64,000 bases of DNA from Pelagibacterales bacterium SAG-MED29 (GTDB lineage: Bacteria > Pseudomonadota > Alphaproteobacteria > Pelagibacterales > Pelagibacteraceae): contig JACWDZ010000001.1 of assembly GCA_014653815.1 (NCBI GenBank), positions 124,001-188,000 on the forward strand, given 5' to 3'. Under the pieces are notes generated by a model that saw only the letters and a program-made list of their open reading frames with translations, made no database searches and had not been told where the DNA came from. The translations under genes were made by a program, and so were the position numbers. The stretch's first letter is position 1; each line of letters opens with the position of its first letter. Positions 9,417-19,166 of the stretch are shown piece by piece.

Positions 9417-10511
9417 ATGAAAAAATTATTAACTGTTGTTTTTAGTTTAGTTGCATTTATTGGATTTTCAATATCTTCAGCAAACGCAAAAACATTAAAA
9501 TGCCAAACTGTTATTAGCGCTAAGGCTGACGAAGTAAAAATGTTAAAAGACTTCGGAGCTGATGTAACGGCTTTAACAGGTGGTTCAATTAAGTTTGAAA
9601 TTATGCCAGCAGGAACTGTTGTTGGAGTTAAAGAAACATTAGATGCAGTAGACAAGGGATTGATCGATTGTGGATTTGCTTGGACTCATTACTGGTCTGG
9701 TGAACACCCAGCAGCTATGTTATTTGGTTCGCCAGTAGCAGGCGCAGGTGTAGGTATAGATAACATCGCGTTCCTATCTTGGTTTCAATATGGTGGTGGT
9801 AAAGAATTATACGACCAATTATGGAAAGAAATGGGAAGAAACATAAAAGGTTTTATGCTTCAACCAGTGGGCCCAGAGGCTTTAGGTTGGTTTAAAGAGC
9901 CTATTAACAGCATGGCTGACTTTAGAAAGTATAGATTTAGAACTCCTCCAGGAATTCCAGGTCAAACTTATAAAGATATCGGTGTAGCTTCTGTTGCAAT
10001 GGGTGGTGGAGATATTCTACCAGCTCTTGAAAAAGGAACTATCGATGCAGCTGAATGGTGTTGTCCAAAACCGGACAGTGTATTTGGTTTCCAAAAAGTT
10101 CTTAAGCACTACTACCTACAAGGTTTACACCAAGTAGTGGTAAATGCTGACCTTTACGTAAATGGAGACGTTTACAAAAAAATGACTAAGCTTGAGAAAA
10201 AAGCTATGGAAGTTGCAGCGAATGCATCATTAAGTAAAGCTATGAGTTATAGAATTTATGAAAATGGTAAAGCGCTAGCGGATTTAACTCAGAATCACGG
10301 TGTTATCTTACATGATACTCCTGCTGATTATTTCCCAGCTTATATGGCAGCAGCTAAGAAAAGTTTAGAAACTAATGCAGCGAAAAATAAATTCTTTGCA
10401 AAAGTTTGGAACTCACAAAAGAAATTTGCTGATATCGCAGTACCTTTCTGGAGTGGAGCTCAAATGTCTAACGCTAAGCTAGGAATGGCTCACGCAGCGA
10501 CATTAAAGTAG
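9417..10511 (+). CDS. TRAP transporter substrate-binding protein (DctP family)
   Basis: Signal peptide; TRAP SBP pattern (FRKYRFRTPPGIPGQTYKDIG, GGGDILPALEKGTIDAAEW). Confidence 0.92.
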   Translation: MKKLLTVVFSLVAFIGFSISSANAKTLKCQTVISAKADEVKMLKDFGADVTALTGGSIKFEIMPAGTVVGVKETLDAVDKGLIDCGFAWTHYWSGEHPAAMLFGSPVAGAGVGIDNIAFLSWFQYGGGKELYDQLWKEMGRNIKGFMLQPVGPEALGWFKEPINSMADFRKYRFRTPPGIPGQTYKDIGVASVAMGGGDILPALEKGTIDAAEWCCPKPDSVFGFQKVLKHYYLQGLHQVVVNADLYVNGDVYKKMTKLEKKAMEVAANASLSKAMSYRIYENGKALADLTQNHGVILHDTPADYFPAYMAAAKKSLETNAAKNKFFAKVWNSQKKFADIAVPFWSGAQMSNAKLGMAHAATLK

Positions 10512-10530
10512 TCATAAATATAGATTATAA

Positions 10531-10567
10531 TAAAGCGGATCATTTACTTGATCCGCTTTATTTTTTT
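10531..10567 (+). terminator. Rho-independent terminator/attenuator between TRAP SBP and permease genes
   Basis: Perfect 12-bp stem taaagcggatca / tgatccgcttta with tttact loop, followed by a T run. Confidence 0.88.
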
Positions 10568-10585
10568 AAGTAAAAAAAGGAACAA

Positions 10586-11191
10586 ATGCCTTCAAGAACA
10601 AAGTTAGATAAATCAGATGAAATGATTGCCGAAAGAAGGCAAGGTACTGGCAAAATGCCGAGCGACATGCCTAAATGGATGTCATCAACAATTACAAATA
10701 TTGATAAATGGAGTAAGTGGATTGGTAATGCAGTTTGCTGGATTACAATGCCTTTAATGATCGCAATGGTTTATGAAGTTTTAGCAAGAAAATTATTTTT
10801 AGCCCCAACAATGTGGGCCTACGACATGAGCAGATTTCTTTACGGTGCTTTATTTATGCTGGGCGCTGGATACGCTCTTTCTAGAGGAGTTCATATTAGA
10901 GCAGATTTTTTATACAGAAATTTTAAAGTAAAAACACAAGGTCTTATAGATTTCTGGTTATATTTATTATTTTATTTTCCAGGATTGCTTTTCTTTTTTT
11001 ACATGACAACGGGATTTGTTTTGGAGTCCATTAAAAGAGGAGAAAGAGGAATGGATACAGCTTGGATGCCTTATATGTGGCCTATCAAAGCTTGTTTATG
11101 GTTTGGAATTTTATTTTTATTAATCCAAGGAATTTCAGAAGTTTTAAAAAGTTATTATGCAGCAAAAAAAGGTAAGTGGCCAGACGCATGA
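10586..11191 (+). CDS. TRAP transporter small permease (DctQ family)
   Basis: 4 TM protein between DctP and DctM genes; ATGA overlap with DctM. Confidence 0.88.
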   Translation: MPSRTKLDKSDEMIAERRQGTGKMPSDMPKWMSSTITNIDKWSKWIGNAVCWITMPLMIAMVYEVLARKLFLAPTMWAYDMSRFLYGALFMLGAGYALSRGVHIRADFLYRNFKVKTQGLIDFWLYLLFYFPGLLFFFYMTTGFVLESIKRGERGMDTAWMPYMWPIKACLWFGILFLLIQGISEVLKSYYAAKKGKWPDA

Positions 11192-12522
11192 TAGCAGAAT
11201 TTATTAATCCAGCTACACTAGGTTTTATTTTAATTGCAGTAATGTTGTTTGCAATTTTTATTGGTTTTCCAATTTCATTTACCTTAATTTTTTTAGGGTT
11301 TGTATTTGGTTATCTAGGTTTCGGTAAGCTAGTTTTCTATTTAATGACCTTACAGTTTTCAATGGTCATGACAGAACAGGCACTGGCGGCAGTCCCGCTG
11401 TTCGTCTTTATGGGTATTATGATGGAAAATGCAGGATTAATGGAAAGATTATTTTCTTCTGTTCAACTAATGTTATCTAGAGTTCGAGGAGCTTTGTTTT
11501 ATGCAGTACTATTCGTTTCAGTAATATTTGCGGCTGCAACAGGAATAGTAGGGGCATCCGTAACAATTCTTGGAATTATGGCAGCTAAATCAATGAACAA
11601 ATCTGGATATGACGTAAGATTAGCTGCAGGAACAATTACAGCCGGCGGTACTTTAGGAATATTAATTCCACCAAGCATTATGTTAGTTGTCATGGGTCCA
11701 ATAATGGAAATACCTGTAACTGATTTATTTGCTGCTGCAATTATACCAGGAATAATGTTGGCACTTTTATACGCTGCTTACGTAACCATTAGATGTGCTT
11801 TAAATCCAAAATTAGGCCCTGTTCTTCCAGAAGAAGATAGAGCAACAAGCATGTTAGAAGTCTTTAAAGAATTTTTAATAGGTCTATTACCACCAGCGCT
11901 TTTAGTTTTTGCAGCACTTGGAAGTATTTTATTTGGATATGCAACACCCACAGAAGCTGCAGGATGTGGTGCAGTCGGCTCACTACTTTTAGCATTAGCT
12001 TATAGGAAATTAACACTACCAAAGTTACAGGAAGCTCTTGTTAAAACTTTAGAAATATCAGCTCTAATTATGGTGCTTGTAGCAGCTTCAAATTTCTTTG
12101 GATCGGTATTTTCTAGACTAGGAACTCCAATGGTTTTAACTGAATTTTTATTACAGTTAGAAATGAACAGATATATCATTTTAGGTATTGTTCTTGCTAT
12201 GATTTTTCTTTTAGGTTGGCCTTTAGAATGGGTTCCAATTGTATTAATCATAATTCCTATTATCTTGCCTTTGATAGAGGAATTAGGTTTTAATTTAACT
12301 TGGTTTGCTATTTTAGTCGCAGTTAATTTACAAACCGCCTGGCTGTCTCCACCTGTTGCGCTATCTGCGTATTTCTTAAAAGGTGTAGTTCCAGAATGGG
12401 ATTTAAAAGATATTTATGTAGGAATGATGCAATTTATGGTATTGCAAGTTATAGGATTAATATTAATAGTAATTTTCCCACAAATAGCATTGTGGTTACC
12501 AACGGTACTTTATGGCAACTAA
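11188..12522 (+). CDS. TRAP transporter large permease (DctM family)
   Basis: Multi-TM; PLFVFMGIMMENAG, AGTITAGGTLGILIPPSIMLVVMG. Confidence 0.93.
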   Translation: MIAEFINPATLGFILIAVMLFAIFIGFPISFTLIFLGFVFGYLGFGKLVFYLMTLQFSMVMTEQALAAVPLFVFMGIMMENAGLMERLFSSVQLMLSRVRGALFYAVLFVSVIFAAATGIVGASVTILGIMAAKSMNKSGYDVRLAAGTITAGGTLGILIPPSIMLVVMGPIMEIPVTDLFAAAIIPGIMLALLYAAYVTIRCALNPKLGPVLPEEDRATSMLEVFKEFLIGLLPPALLVFAALGSILFGYATPTEAAGCGAVGSLLLALAYRKLTLPKLQEALVKTLEISALIMVLVAASNFFGSVFSRLGTPMVLTEFLLQLEMNRYIILGIVLAMIFLLGWPLEWVPIVLIIIPIILPLIEELGFNLTWFAILVAVNLQTAWLSPPVALSAYFLKGVVPEWDLKDIYVGMMQFMVLQVIGLILIVIFPQIALWLPTVLYGN

Positions 12523-13798
12523 ATATATAAAAAAAGCAGCTAAAACTCCTGAGACGGATGATCACAAAACACAAGCAGCTGTACAAGATATTCTTAATGA
12601 TATCGCAAAAAGAAAAGAAGTTGCACTCAAAGAACTTAATAAAAAATTTGATAAGTATGAAGGAGAAGTAATTGTTTCAAAGGAAAAGATAGAAGAAGCA
12701 ATCAAGAAAGTTGACCAAAAAACTAAAGATGATGTAAAATTTGCCCACGAAAGAATTAAAAAATTTGCTGAACACCAATTAAAAAGTATGAACAATGGAT
12801 TTGAAGTTGAATTATCAAAAGGGCTGTTTGCTGGACAAAGATTAATCCCAGTAGATACAGCCGGATGTTACATACCAGGTGGAAGGTATGCCCATATCTC
12901 TTCAGCTGTTATGGCCATAACACCAGCTAAAGTTGCTGGCGTAAAGACCATTATTTGTGCCAGCCCCCCTAAAGATAAAGATGGAGCTAATCCTGGAATA
13001 ATTTTTGCGGCTAATCATTGCGGAGCTGATGTAATAATGAATTTAGGTGGTGTAGCAGCTATAGGCTCAATGACACATGGATGTTTTAAAAATCCTCCAG
13101 TAGATTTTTTAGTTGGAGCAGGCAATCAATATGTAGCTGAGGCAAAAAGAATTGTTTATGGAAAAGTTGGTATCGATCAATTTGCCGGACCAACTGAAAT
13201 AGCCATTATTGCCGACAAGTCAGCTGATAAAGAAATAGTTGCTGTAGATTTAGTTGGTCAATTAGAACATGGTTACAACTCTCCAGGTTGGTTATTTACC
13301 ACTGATAAAGCGTTAGCTGACTTCACAATGAAAAGAGTTCCAGAATTAATCAATGAGTTGCCTGAATTAGCAAAAGTAAATGCAACTGCAGCTTGGAAAG
13401 ATTATGGTGAAGTAATTTTATGCGACACCAATGAAGAAATGGCAGAAGTTAGCGATAAGTATGCTTCTGAACATCTAGAAGTCCATGCAGAAAATTTAGA
13501 TTGGTGGTTAAAAAGATTAAGAAATTATGGATCATTATTCTTAGGTGAAGAAACAACTGTTGCCTATGGTGATAAATGTTCAGGAACAAATCACATTCTT
13601 CCAACTAAAGGTGGCGGAAGATATACAGGCGGTTTATTTGTAGGAAAATTTATAAAAACTCTTACTTTCCAAAGAATGACAAAGGAAGCTACAGAAGTGG
13701 TTGGTGCTACAGCTGCAAGATTGGGAAGAGCAGAGGGTATGGAAGCCCATGCTAGAACTGCAGACGTAAGGTTAAGAAAATACGGCTTTTCAAATTAA
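12512..13798 (+). CDS. hpsN: Histidinol-dehydrogenase-family enzyme, likely sulfopropanediol 3-dehydrogenase (HpsN-like)
   Basis: HisD fold motifs with VDTAGCYIPGGRYAHISSAVM; TRAP and sulfonate context; no other his genes nearby. Confidence 0.72.
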   Translation: MATKYIKKAAKTPETDDHKTQAAVQDILNDIAKRKEVALKELNKKFDKYEGEVIVSKEKIEEAIKKVDQKTKDDVKFAHERIKKFAEHQLKSMNNGFEVELSKGLFAGQRLIPVDTAGCYIPGGRYAHISSAVMAITPAKVAGVKTIICASPPKDKDGANPGIIFAANHCGADVIMNLGGVAAIGSMTHGCFKNPPVDFLVGAGNQYVAEAKRIVYGKVGIDQFAGPTEIAIIADKSADKEIVAVDLVGQLEHGYNSPGWLFTTDKALADFTMKRVPELINELPELAKVNATAAWKDYGEVILCDTNEEMAEVSDKYASEHLEVHAENLDWWLKRLRNYGSLFLGEETTVAYGDKCSGTNHILPTKGGGRYTGGLFVGKFIKTLTFQRMTKEATEVVGATAARLGRAEGMEAHARTADVRLRKYGFSN

Positions 13799-14803
13799 TG
13801 CAAGCGCTAGTTTATACTGGTACTAACAAAATAGATTTCAGAGAAGAAAAAGATCCAATTGCCAAACCAGGTGAAACTTTAATAAAAGTAAAAGCCTCTG
13901 GTATCTGTGGTTCAGATATGCATGCTTACCACGGCAATGATGAAAGAAGAATACCACCACTAATATTAGGTCATGAAGTGAGTGGAACTAGTCTAGACGG
14001 TAAATACAAAAATAAAGATGTTGTTATAAATCCTTTAATCAGTTGTGAGAAATGTGATTATTGTAAAAATCAGAGAGAACATTTATGTCCAGAAAGGACA
14101 ATGATAGGAATGAGTACGCCAATAAAAAGAGAAGGTGGTTTAGCAGAATTAGTATCAGCTCCAGAAAAAAATATTTTTGAGGTTCCAAAAAAATTAAGCA
14201 TTAAAGAAGCAGCTTTAGCTGAACCAGCTGCAGTAGCGCTACATGCAGTTTTATTAGCAGAGCAAAATTTAAAAAAACCTTTATCTGAGTGTAAGATATT
14301 AATCCAAGGAGCTGGGGCCATAGGCTTATTGTGTGGTTTAGTTTTAAATAAAGAAAAAAAATCTACAAATATAATATTGTCAGATCCAAATAAAAAAAGA
14401 TTAGATGAATGTGCTAAATATTTAAAAGCAAATTTTGTATCTCCAAATGATAAATCAATTAAAGAAAATAACTTTGACTTAATTTTAGAGTCTGTGGGCT
14501 TAGAAGTCACACGTCATCAAGCTATAAAATCAATCGCACCTGGTGGTACAATTGTTCATATAGGTTTAACACAACCTTCAGGGACTTTTAATTTTAAAAA
14601 ATTAACAATCCAAGAAATCACGCTAGTTGGAACTTATTGCTATACAAATATGGATTTTCAAAAGACTCTAGAAATTCTAACTGAAAAAAAAACTTGGTGA
14701 TCTAGGTTGGATAGAGTATAGAGATTTAAAAAAAGGCTCAGAAGCTTTTAACGAAATACATAATGGTACGTGCGTAGCACCTAAAATCATTCTTATTCCA
14801 TGA
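13798..14803 (+). CDS. Zinc-dependent alcohol dehydrogenase (MDR family), apparently frameshifted near its 3' end
   Basis: GICGSDMHAYHG, GHEVSG, CEKCDYCKNQREHLCPE; the track ORF stops at 14700 but the shifted frame continues KKLGDLGWIEYRDLKKGSEAFNEIHNGTCVAPKIILIP to TGA 14801-14803. Confidence 0.82.
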
Positions 14804-14890
14804 ATCAATTAGCAGTTGTGCAACAATATGCATACCTGAAATAAATTTTTAACATGGTTAATCTGAAGTAATTTTAATTAAACTAAAATT

Positions 14891-15268
14891 ATGAAAAAAA
14901 TTATTACATTTATTTCTTTATTTTTGTTTACTTCTGTGAACGCTGGCGGACACTTAAGTGACAAGGATAAAAAAGCCACTTTAAAGTGTACAGGACTTTA
15001 TTATGCAAACAGCATGATACCTCAAGGGACTTTAGAACTAGACAAGATTGTTTACTCTATTGCTGTTAAAAAATTTTTAACATCATATTTAATTAAAGAG
15101 GGAGTCAAAGAAGATTTTATTAATTCAGAACTTAATAAATCTATCGATGAACTTTATGGAAAACCATATGATGAAAAAAAAACAGGAGATTGTGATAAAT
15201 ATATTTATAAACTAATACCTGAAGCTAAAGTGGAAATTGATAAACTGGTAAAATCTGGAATTTATTAA
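14891..15268 (+). CDS. Small secreted protein of unknown function
   Basis: Signal peptide MKKIITFISLFLFTSVNAGG; co-directional with the following small genes. Confidence 0.65.
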   Translation: MKKIITFISLFLFTSVNAGGHLSDKDKKATLKCTGLYYANSMIPQGTLELDKIVYSIAVKKFLTSYLIKEGVKEDFINSELNKSIDELYGKPYDEKKTGDCDKYIYKLIPEAKVEIDKLVKSGIY

Positions 15269-15285
15269 ACTAAACGGAGGAAAAC

Positions 15286-15576
15286 ATGATAGTAAAAATA
15301 GAAAGTCCAATTGCAACTTTTGCAAAATGGAAAGCAATGGTTCACAGCAATTCAGAAAAGATTAAAAAATACGGTATGACATTTCTTTATGCTGGAACAG
15401 AAAAAGATAATGACTCAAAAATAACTACCATTATTAGATTTGATACAATGAATGGTCTTAAAGCTTTTAAGGCTGATGAGGAACTTCATAAAGAAAGAGC
15501 AGCAGCTGGAGTAGTTTTAGAGAAATCCGTTACAACTCTAATGGGTGAAGATCTGTTAGAACAATATAAAGGATAA
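15286..15576 (+). CDS. Small dimeric alpha/beta-barrel-like protein (DUF3764-like)
   Basis: 96 aa; ribosome-binding site ggagg upstream; alpha/beta barrel-like pattern. Confidence 0.6.
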   Translation: MIVKIESPIATFAKWKAMVHSNSEKIKKYGMTFLYAGTEKDNDSKITTIIRFDTMNGLKAFKADEELHKERAAAGVVLEKSVTTLMGEDLLEQYKG

Positions 15577-15590
15577 CTAAAAGGATAAAT

Positions 15591-16007
15591 ATGATAGATA
15601 AATTTGGAAACGCATTTTATTTAATAATTTACTTAGCTCATTTCATTATAGTTGGAAGTTACGCGTACCAACTAGTGTTTGACACTAAAAAATTTCTTAA
15701 AGGTAGAGGAGTAGATAAGACAGCTACTTTAATCACTAGATTCGCTGGTTCATTTATGATTGCAATAGTTTTAATGGCGATCTATGTAGCCTTTGTAAGA
15801 TCAGGTGGTTTAGATGCTACTTGGTCGTTCTTTAACTTAGTTTTTATAATTAATGTTTCAATATTAGCTGTAAATTTTTATACGTTAAAAATTGATAAGA
15901 CAGGTTTAACTAAAAAAACAAGAAACGATGGGATATACGCGCCACTTGTTCTTGTAATTATTAGTGCAGTTCTTTGTTACGGTTTAGCTGATAAGATTTA
16001 CGTTTAA
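15591..16007 (+). CDS. Small integral membrane protein (about 4 TM)
   Basis: 138 aa hydrophobic pattern; in the small-gene run. Confidence 0.65.
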   Translation: MIDKFGNAFYLIIYLAHFIIVGSYAYQLVFDTKKFLKGRGVDKTATLITRFAGSFMIAIVLMAIYVAFVRSGGLDATWSFFNLVFIINVSILAVNFYTLKIDKTGLTKKTRNDGIYAPLVLVIISAVLCYGLADKIYV

Positions 16008-16018
16008 GGCGAGGTATA

Positions 16019-16312
16019 ATGGCAAAATTTATGAATATAGTTAGATGTAAAGTCAAATCTTCTAACAGGGAAGAGTACTTAAAAATCATTGATGAGATGC
16101 CAAAGTTCGATGGGCAAATTTCAGCAAAGTATGTTGAAACAAAACCAAACGAATTTTTTATGATTGGTGAATGGAATTCTGAAGATGATATAGCTAAAGC
16201 AAGACCAAAAATGATTGAATTTTTGGACAAAGCTAGGCACACTTTAGAAGAACTGTCCTCAGAGTTAGGAGTTACTGACCCTTACTCTGGAACAGTTATA
16301 GTTGAAAAATAA
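16019..16312 (+). CDS. Antibiotic biosynthesis monooxygenase-like small protein
   Basis: 97 aa MAKFMNIVRCKVKSSNREEYLKIIDEMPKFDG...; ferredoxin-like barrel pattern. Confidence 0.6.
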   Translation: MAKFMNIVRCKVKSSNREEYLKIIDEMPKFDGQISAKYVETKPNEFFMIGEWNSEDDIAKARPKMIEFLDKARHTLEELSSELGVTDPYSGTVIVEK

Positions 16313-16325
16313 GAAAGGAGGAATA

Positions 16326-16649
16326 ATGGCAAAATTTATAACTCTAGGAAAGTATACTGCTAAAGGACTTGGAGGATTTGTAAGCAATCCATCTACAGAC
16401 AGAAAAGCAGCAACTTCTGCACTAGCTGCTTCTGTTGGCGCTAAGGTCACTAGATACGCTGGCTTAAGAGGTAAATATGACTTTATGGCTGAGATAGAAG
16501 GCACATTTGAACAAGCTGCTGCGGCTTCAATGGTTGCAGTTTCAAGTGGAGCTGTATCAGATTTTACTATTTTAGAAGACGTAGATCTTAATCAAATAGC
16601 TAAAACAGCCCAAAAGATGGCGACAACTTATAAAGAACCAGGTAAATAA
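16326..16649 (+). CDS. GYD-domain protein
   Basis: MAKFITLGKYTAKGLGGF...GAKVTRYAGLRGKYDFMAEIEG; start at 16326 after ggagg (track ORF starts at 16302). Confidence 0.8.
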   Translation: MAKFITLGKYTAKGLGGFVSNPSTDRKAATSALAASVGAKVTRYAGLRGKYDFMAEIEGTFEQAAAASMVAVSSGAVSDFTILEDVDLNQIAKTAQKMATTYKEPGK

Positions 16650-16654
16650 TTTTT

Positions 16655-17674
16655 TTACTCACCTTGATATAAGATACTTTCTAAATCGCTATCAAAACCT
16701 TGTGGGTTGGACAGACCTTTTTCGAGGTGAGTGAATTGATCGTTATCTTTTGCCCAATAAGCAAAATTTATTTTTTTTTTTAAAAATAGATTGTCTAAAA
16801 TTGTCTCTTTAAAGATTTTATTACGTTCTGTATTAAGTGTCCAAATAAAATCAATGTTATTATTCAAGCACCAGTTATAAATTAAGTTTAGTATTTCATT
16901 ATTTTCTTGATCCTCAATACAGGTATATAAAATATTTAATCTTGTAAGATTATTTATTTTAGAAATATGACAAACAACTATATCTTTATTGTTTTTAAAT
17001 TCAAAAATTTCAGAACTGTAAGGACAGTCAATCAGTCTCCACCTGAACCATTTTTCATCCCTTATTATTGCAAAGAATTCATTATCAATTTTATTTTTCT
17101 CTTCAAACTCACAATAACTTATCAAATTTTTATTATTAATTTTTTCTGGTTTAATATCCTTGTCTTCTTTTAAATTTTTTTTAAGAAACTTTATCAACAA
17201 CTTTGATTTAGCATCTATATTAAAGTTTCTTATTATTGGAATTAATTTAAAAGGATTTAATGGATTTATTTTTCTGTAGATTTTATTATTATTTTTCCAA
17301 TTAAATTTTTTAAATATCTTTAATGATTCCTCATTACAAAATGTTATTTGTATTGGACATATTTTCATCCATTCTTTAGTTAAAATAGAACCAAATCCTT
17401 TATTTCTATAATCTTTAAGAACATGAAAATCTGTAAACCATATAGCTTCTTGAATTTTTCCTTGAAATGAAAGGTTCTCAGGTATTAAACCTGCCATACC
17501 CACAACCTTGGAGTCGTATTCTAAGATCAGAGGCTCAAAATTTGAAACACCTATTTTATAATACCATTTCCAATGAATTGCTAAGCTCTTATATCGAGAG
17601 GGAAAAGCAGTTTTATAAAAATCCTCTAGAAGCTTTGTATTCACTTCTGATATTTTTTTGATTTTATAATCCAT
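16655..17674 (-). CDS. GNAT-family N-acetyltransferase-like protein
   Basis: FHVLKDYRNKGFGSILTKEWM acetyl-CoA-binding motif. Confidence 0.75.
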   Translation of the reverse strand: MDYKIKKISEVNTKLLEDFYKTAFPSRYKSLAIHWKWYYKIGVSNFEPLILEYDSKVVGMAGLIPENLSFQGKIQEAIWFTDFHVLKDYRNKGFGSILTKEWMKICPIQITFCNEESLKIFKKFNWKNNNKIYRKINPLNPFKLIPIIRNFNIDAKSKLLIKFLKKNLKEDKDIKPEKINNKNLISYCEFEEKNKIDNEFFAIIRDEKWFRWRLIDCPYSSEIFEFKNNKDIVVCHISKINNLTRLNILYTCIEDQENNEILNLIYNWCLNNNIDFIWTLNTERNKIFKETILDNLFLKKKINFAYWAKDNDQFTHLEKGLSNPQGFDSDLESILYQGE

Positions 17675-17682
17675 TAATTATA

Positions 17683-18459
17683 TTGTTCATTATCAAAATG
17701 TTTAATTTTATTAAAAAATACATATCAGAAAATACAGGTATTCTCATTCGATTAGATGATATAGCTGAAAATATGAATTGGCCATTGATGAAAAGATGTG
17801 AATTATTGTTTGACAAATATAATATCAAGCCTTTATTAGGTGTAGTAAGCAATAATCAGGATCCTGAACTTCTATCCTACAAAAAAAATAATAATTTTTG
17901 GAATCAAATAAGATCATGGAAAGAAAAAAATTGGGAAATTTCAATGCATGGATTTACTCATGTTTATGATAAAGAAACAAATAAAAAAGATTTTTTTAAT
18001 TATGGGGGAAGATCAGAATTTTTTGGACACAGTTATGATGAACAATTTAAAAGAATTAAAAAAAGTTTAGAAATATTTAAAAAAGAAAATATCGAGATAA
18101 GATCTTTTTTTGCACCAAATCATACGTATGATCAAAATACTTTTTTTGCATTAAAAAAAAACAATATTACAAATATTATTGATGGTTATGGATTAATGCC
18201 ATTTAAAAAATATGAGCTAAACTTCATACCTCAATTGTTCTATAAAGAAATATTACTTCCTTTTGGAATACAATCTACACAAATTCATTTAAATTATTGG
18301 AAAGAAGCAGATTTTATAAATTTTGAAAAATTTATAATCAAAAATAAATCAAAAATAATTTCCTACGATCAAGCAATCAAAAAAGTAAATAACAGCTTTT
18401 TCTACAAATCTATAAATTGGTTATTAGAAAAAGCACTTAAGGTTATTAGGAGCTTTTAA
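17683..18459 (+). CDS. Polysaccharide-deacetylase-like protein (DUF2334 type)
   Basis: LIRLDDIAENMNW, WEISMHGFTH, SFFAPNHTYD motifs. Confidence 0.65.
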   Translation: MFIIKMFNFIKKYISENTGILIRLDDIAENMNWPLMKRCELLFDKYNIKPLLGVVSNNQDPELLSYKKNNNFWNQIRSWKEKNWEISMHGFTHVYDKETNKKDFFNYGGRSEFFGHSYDEQFKRIKKSLEIFKKENIEIRSFFAPNHTYDQNTFFALKKNNITNIIDGYGLMPFKKYELNFIPQLFYKEILLPFGIQSTQIHLNYWKEADFINFEKFIIKNKSKIISYDQAIKKVNNSFFYKSINWLLEKALKVIRSF

Positions 18460-19166
18460 TTTTCATAAATAAAACAATTTAGCACATCATTAAATTGAAT
18501 ATTTTTCTTATACATAGACTGAATTTCAATAATTCCTTTTTCAATTTCTTTTTGAGAGAGATTTAATAAACAAGAGATATATCTATTTTTAAGCATTTCG
18601 ATATATTTTTTTTTTGTAATTTTTACTTTAAACTTAAATTCCAATTTTTTTACGATTTTCAAATTTTTTTTAAATTGTTTAATTAACAACTCATCTTTTT
18701 TAAGACTATTAATCAAATTAAATTTCATTTTTTTAAAACATGGAATTTCATTTTTTTTTGTTTTAAGAGAGAAAATTAATATTTTCCCATTAGCTGTGAG
18801 TTTATTTTTTGCAAGATTTAATAGAACATTTAAATTATTTTTTGAAAAAAAATGTATAGTTTGCTTAATTAAGATTAAATCAAATTTACCATTACTTTTT
18901 TTTAAATAATTAATTGCATCTGACTTAAAAAAAATTATATCATTTTTAATATTTTTATTTTTAACAATATCTATTCCTGTTGGTTTTTTTTTAAATTTAT
19001 ATCTTTTATGAAGAAAGCTAATTATATTTCCTCTTCCACAGCCGATGTCTAAAATTTTAGTGTTTTTATTAATCTTAATTTTTGTTTTAAGGAATTTATG
19101 AAAAGATAAAATGTATGTATTTGAAGCAAGCCAAGTTTTATTATCCCAATTCGTTAATTGCTTCAT
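18456..19166 (-). CDS. Class I SAM-dependent methyltransferase
   Basis: ILDIGCGRGNIISFL motif I. Confidence 0.8.
   Translation of the reverse strand: MKQLTNWDNKTWLASNTYILSFHKFLKTKIKINKNTKILDIGCGRGNIISFLHKRYKFKKKPTGIDIVKNKNIKNDIIFFKSDAINYLKKSNGKFDLILIKQTIHFFSKNNLNVLLNLAKNKLTANGKILIFSLKTKKNEIPCFKKMKFNLINSLKKDELLIKQFKKNLKIVKKLEFKFKVKITKKKYIEMLKNRYISCLLNLSQKEIEKGIIEIQSMYKKNIQFNDVLNCFIYEN

Noticed and set aside
12512-13798. Histidine biosynthesis hisD
   Set aside because: HisD family is clear, but the downstream position in a TRAP operon, absence of other his genes and the AGCYIPGGRYAHISSAVM segment favour an HpsN-like role.
14070-14510. 146-aa minus-strand ORF
   Set aside because: Lies wholly antisense to the zinc alcohol dehydrogenase; no family motif seen.
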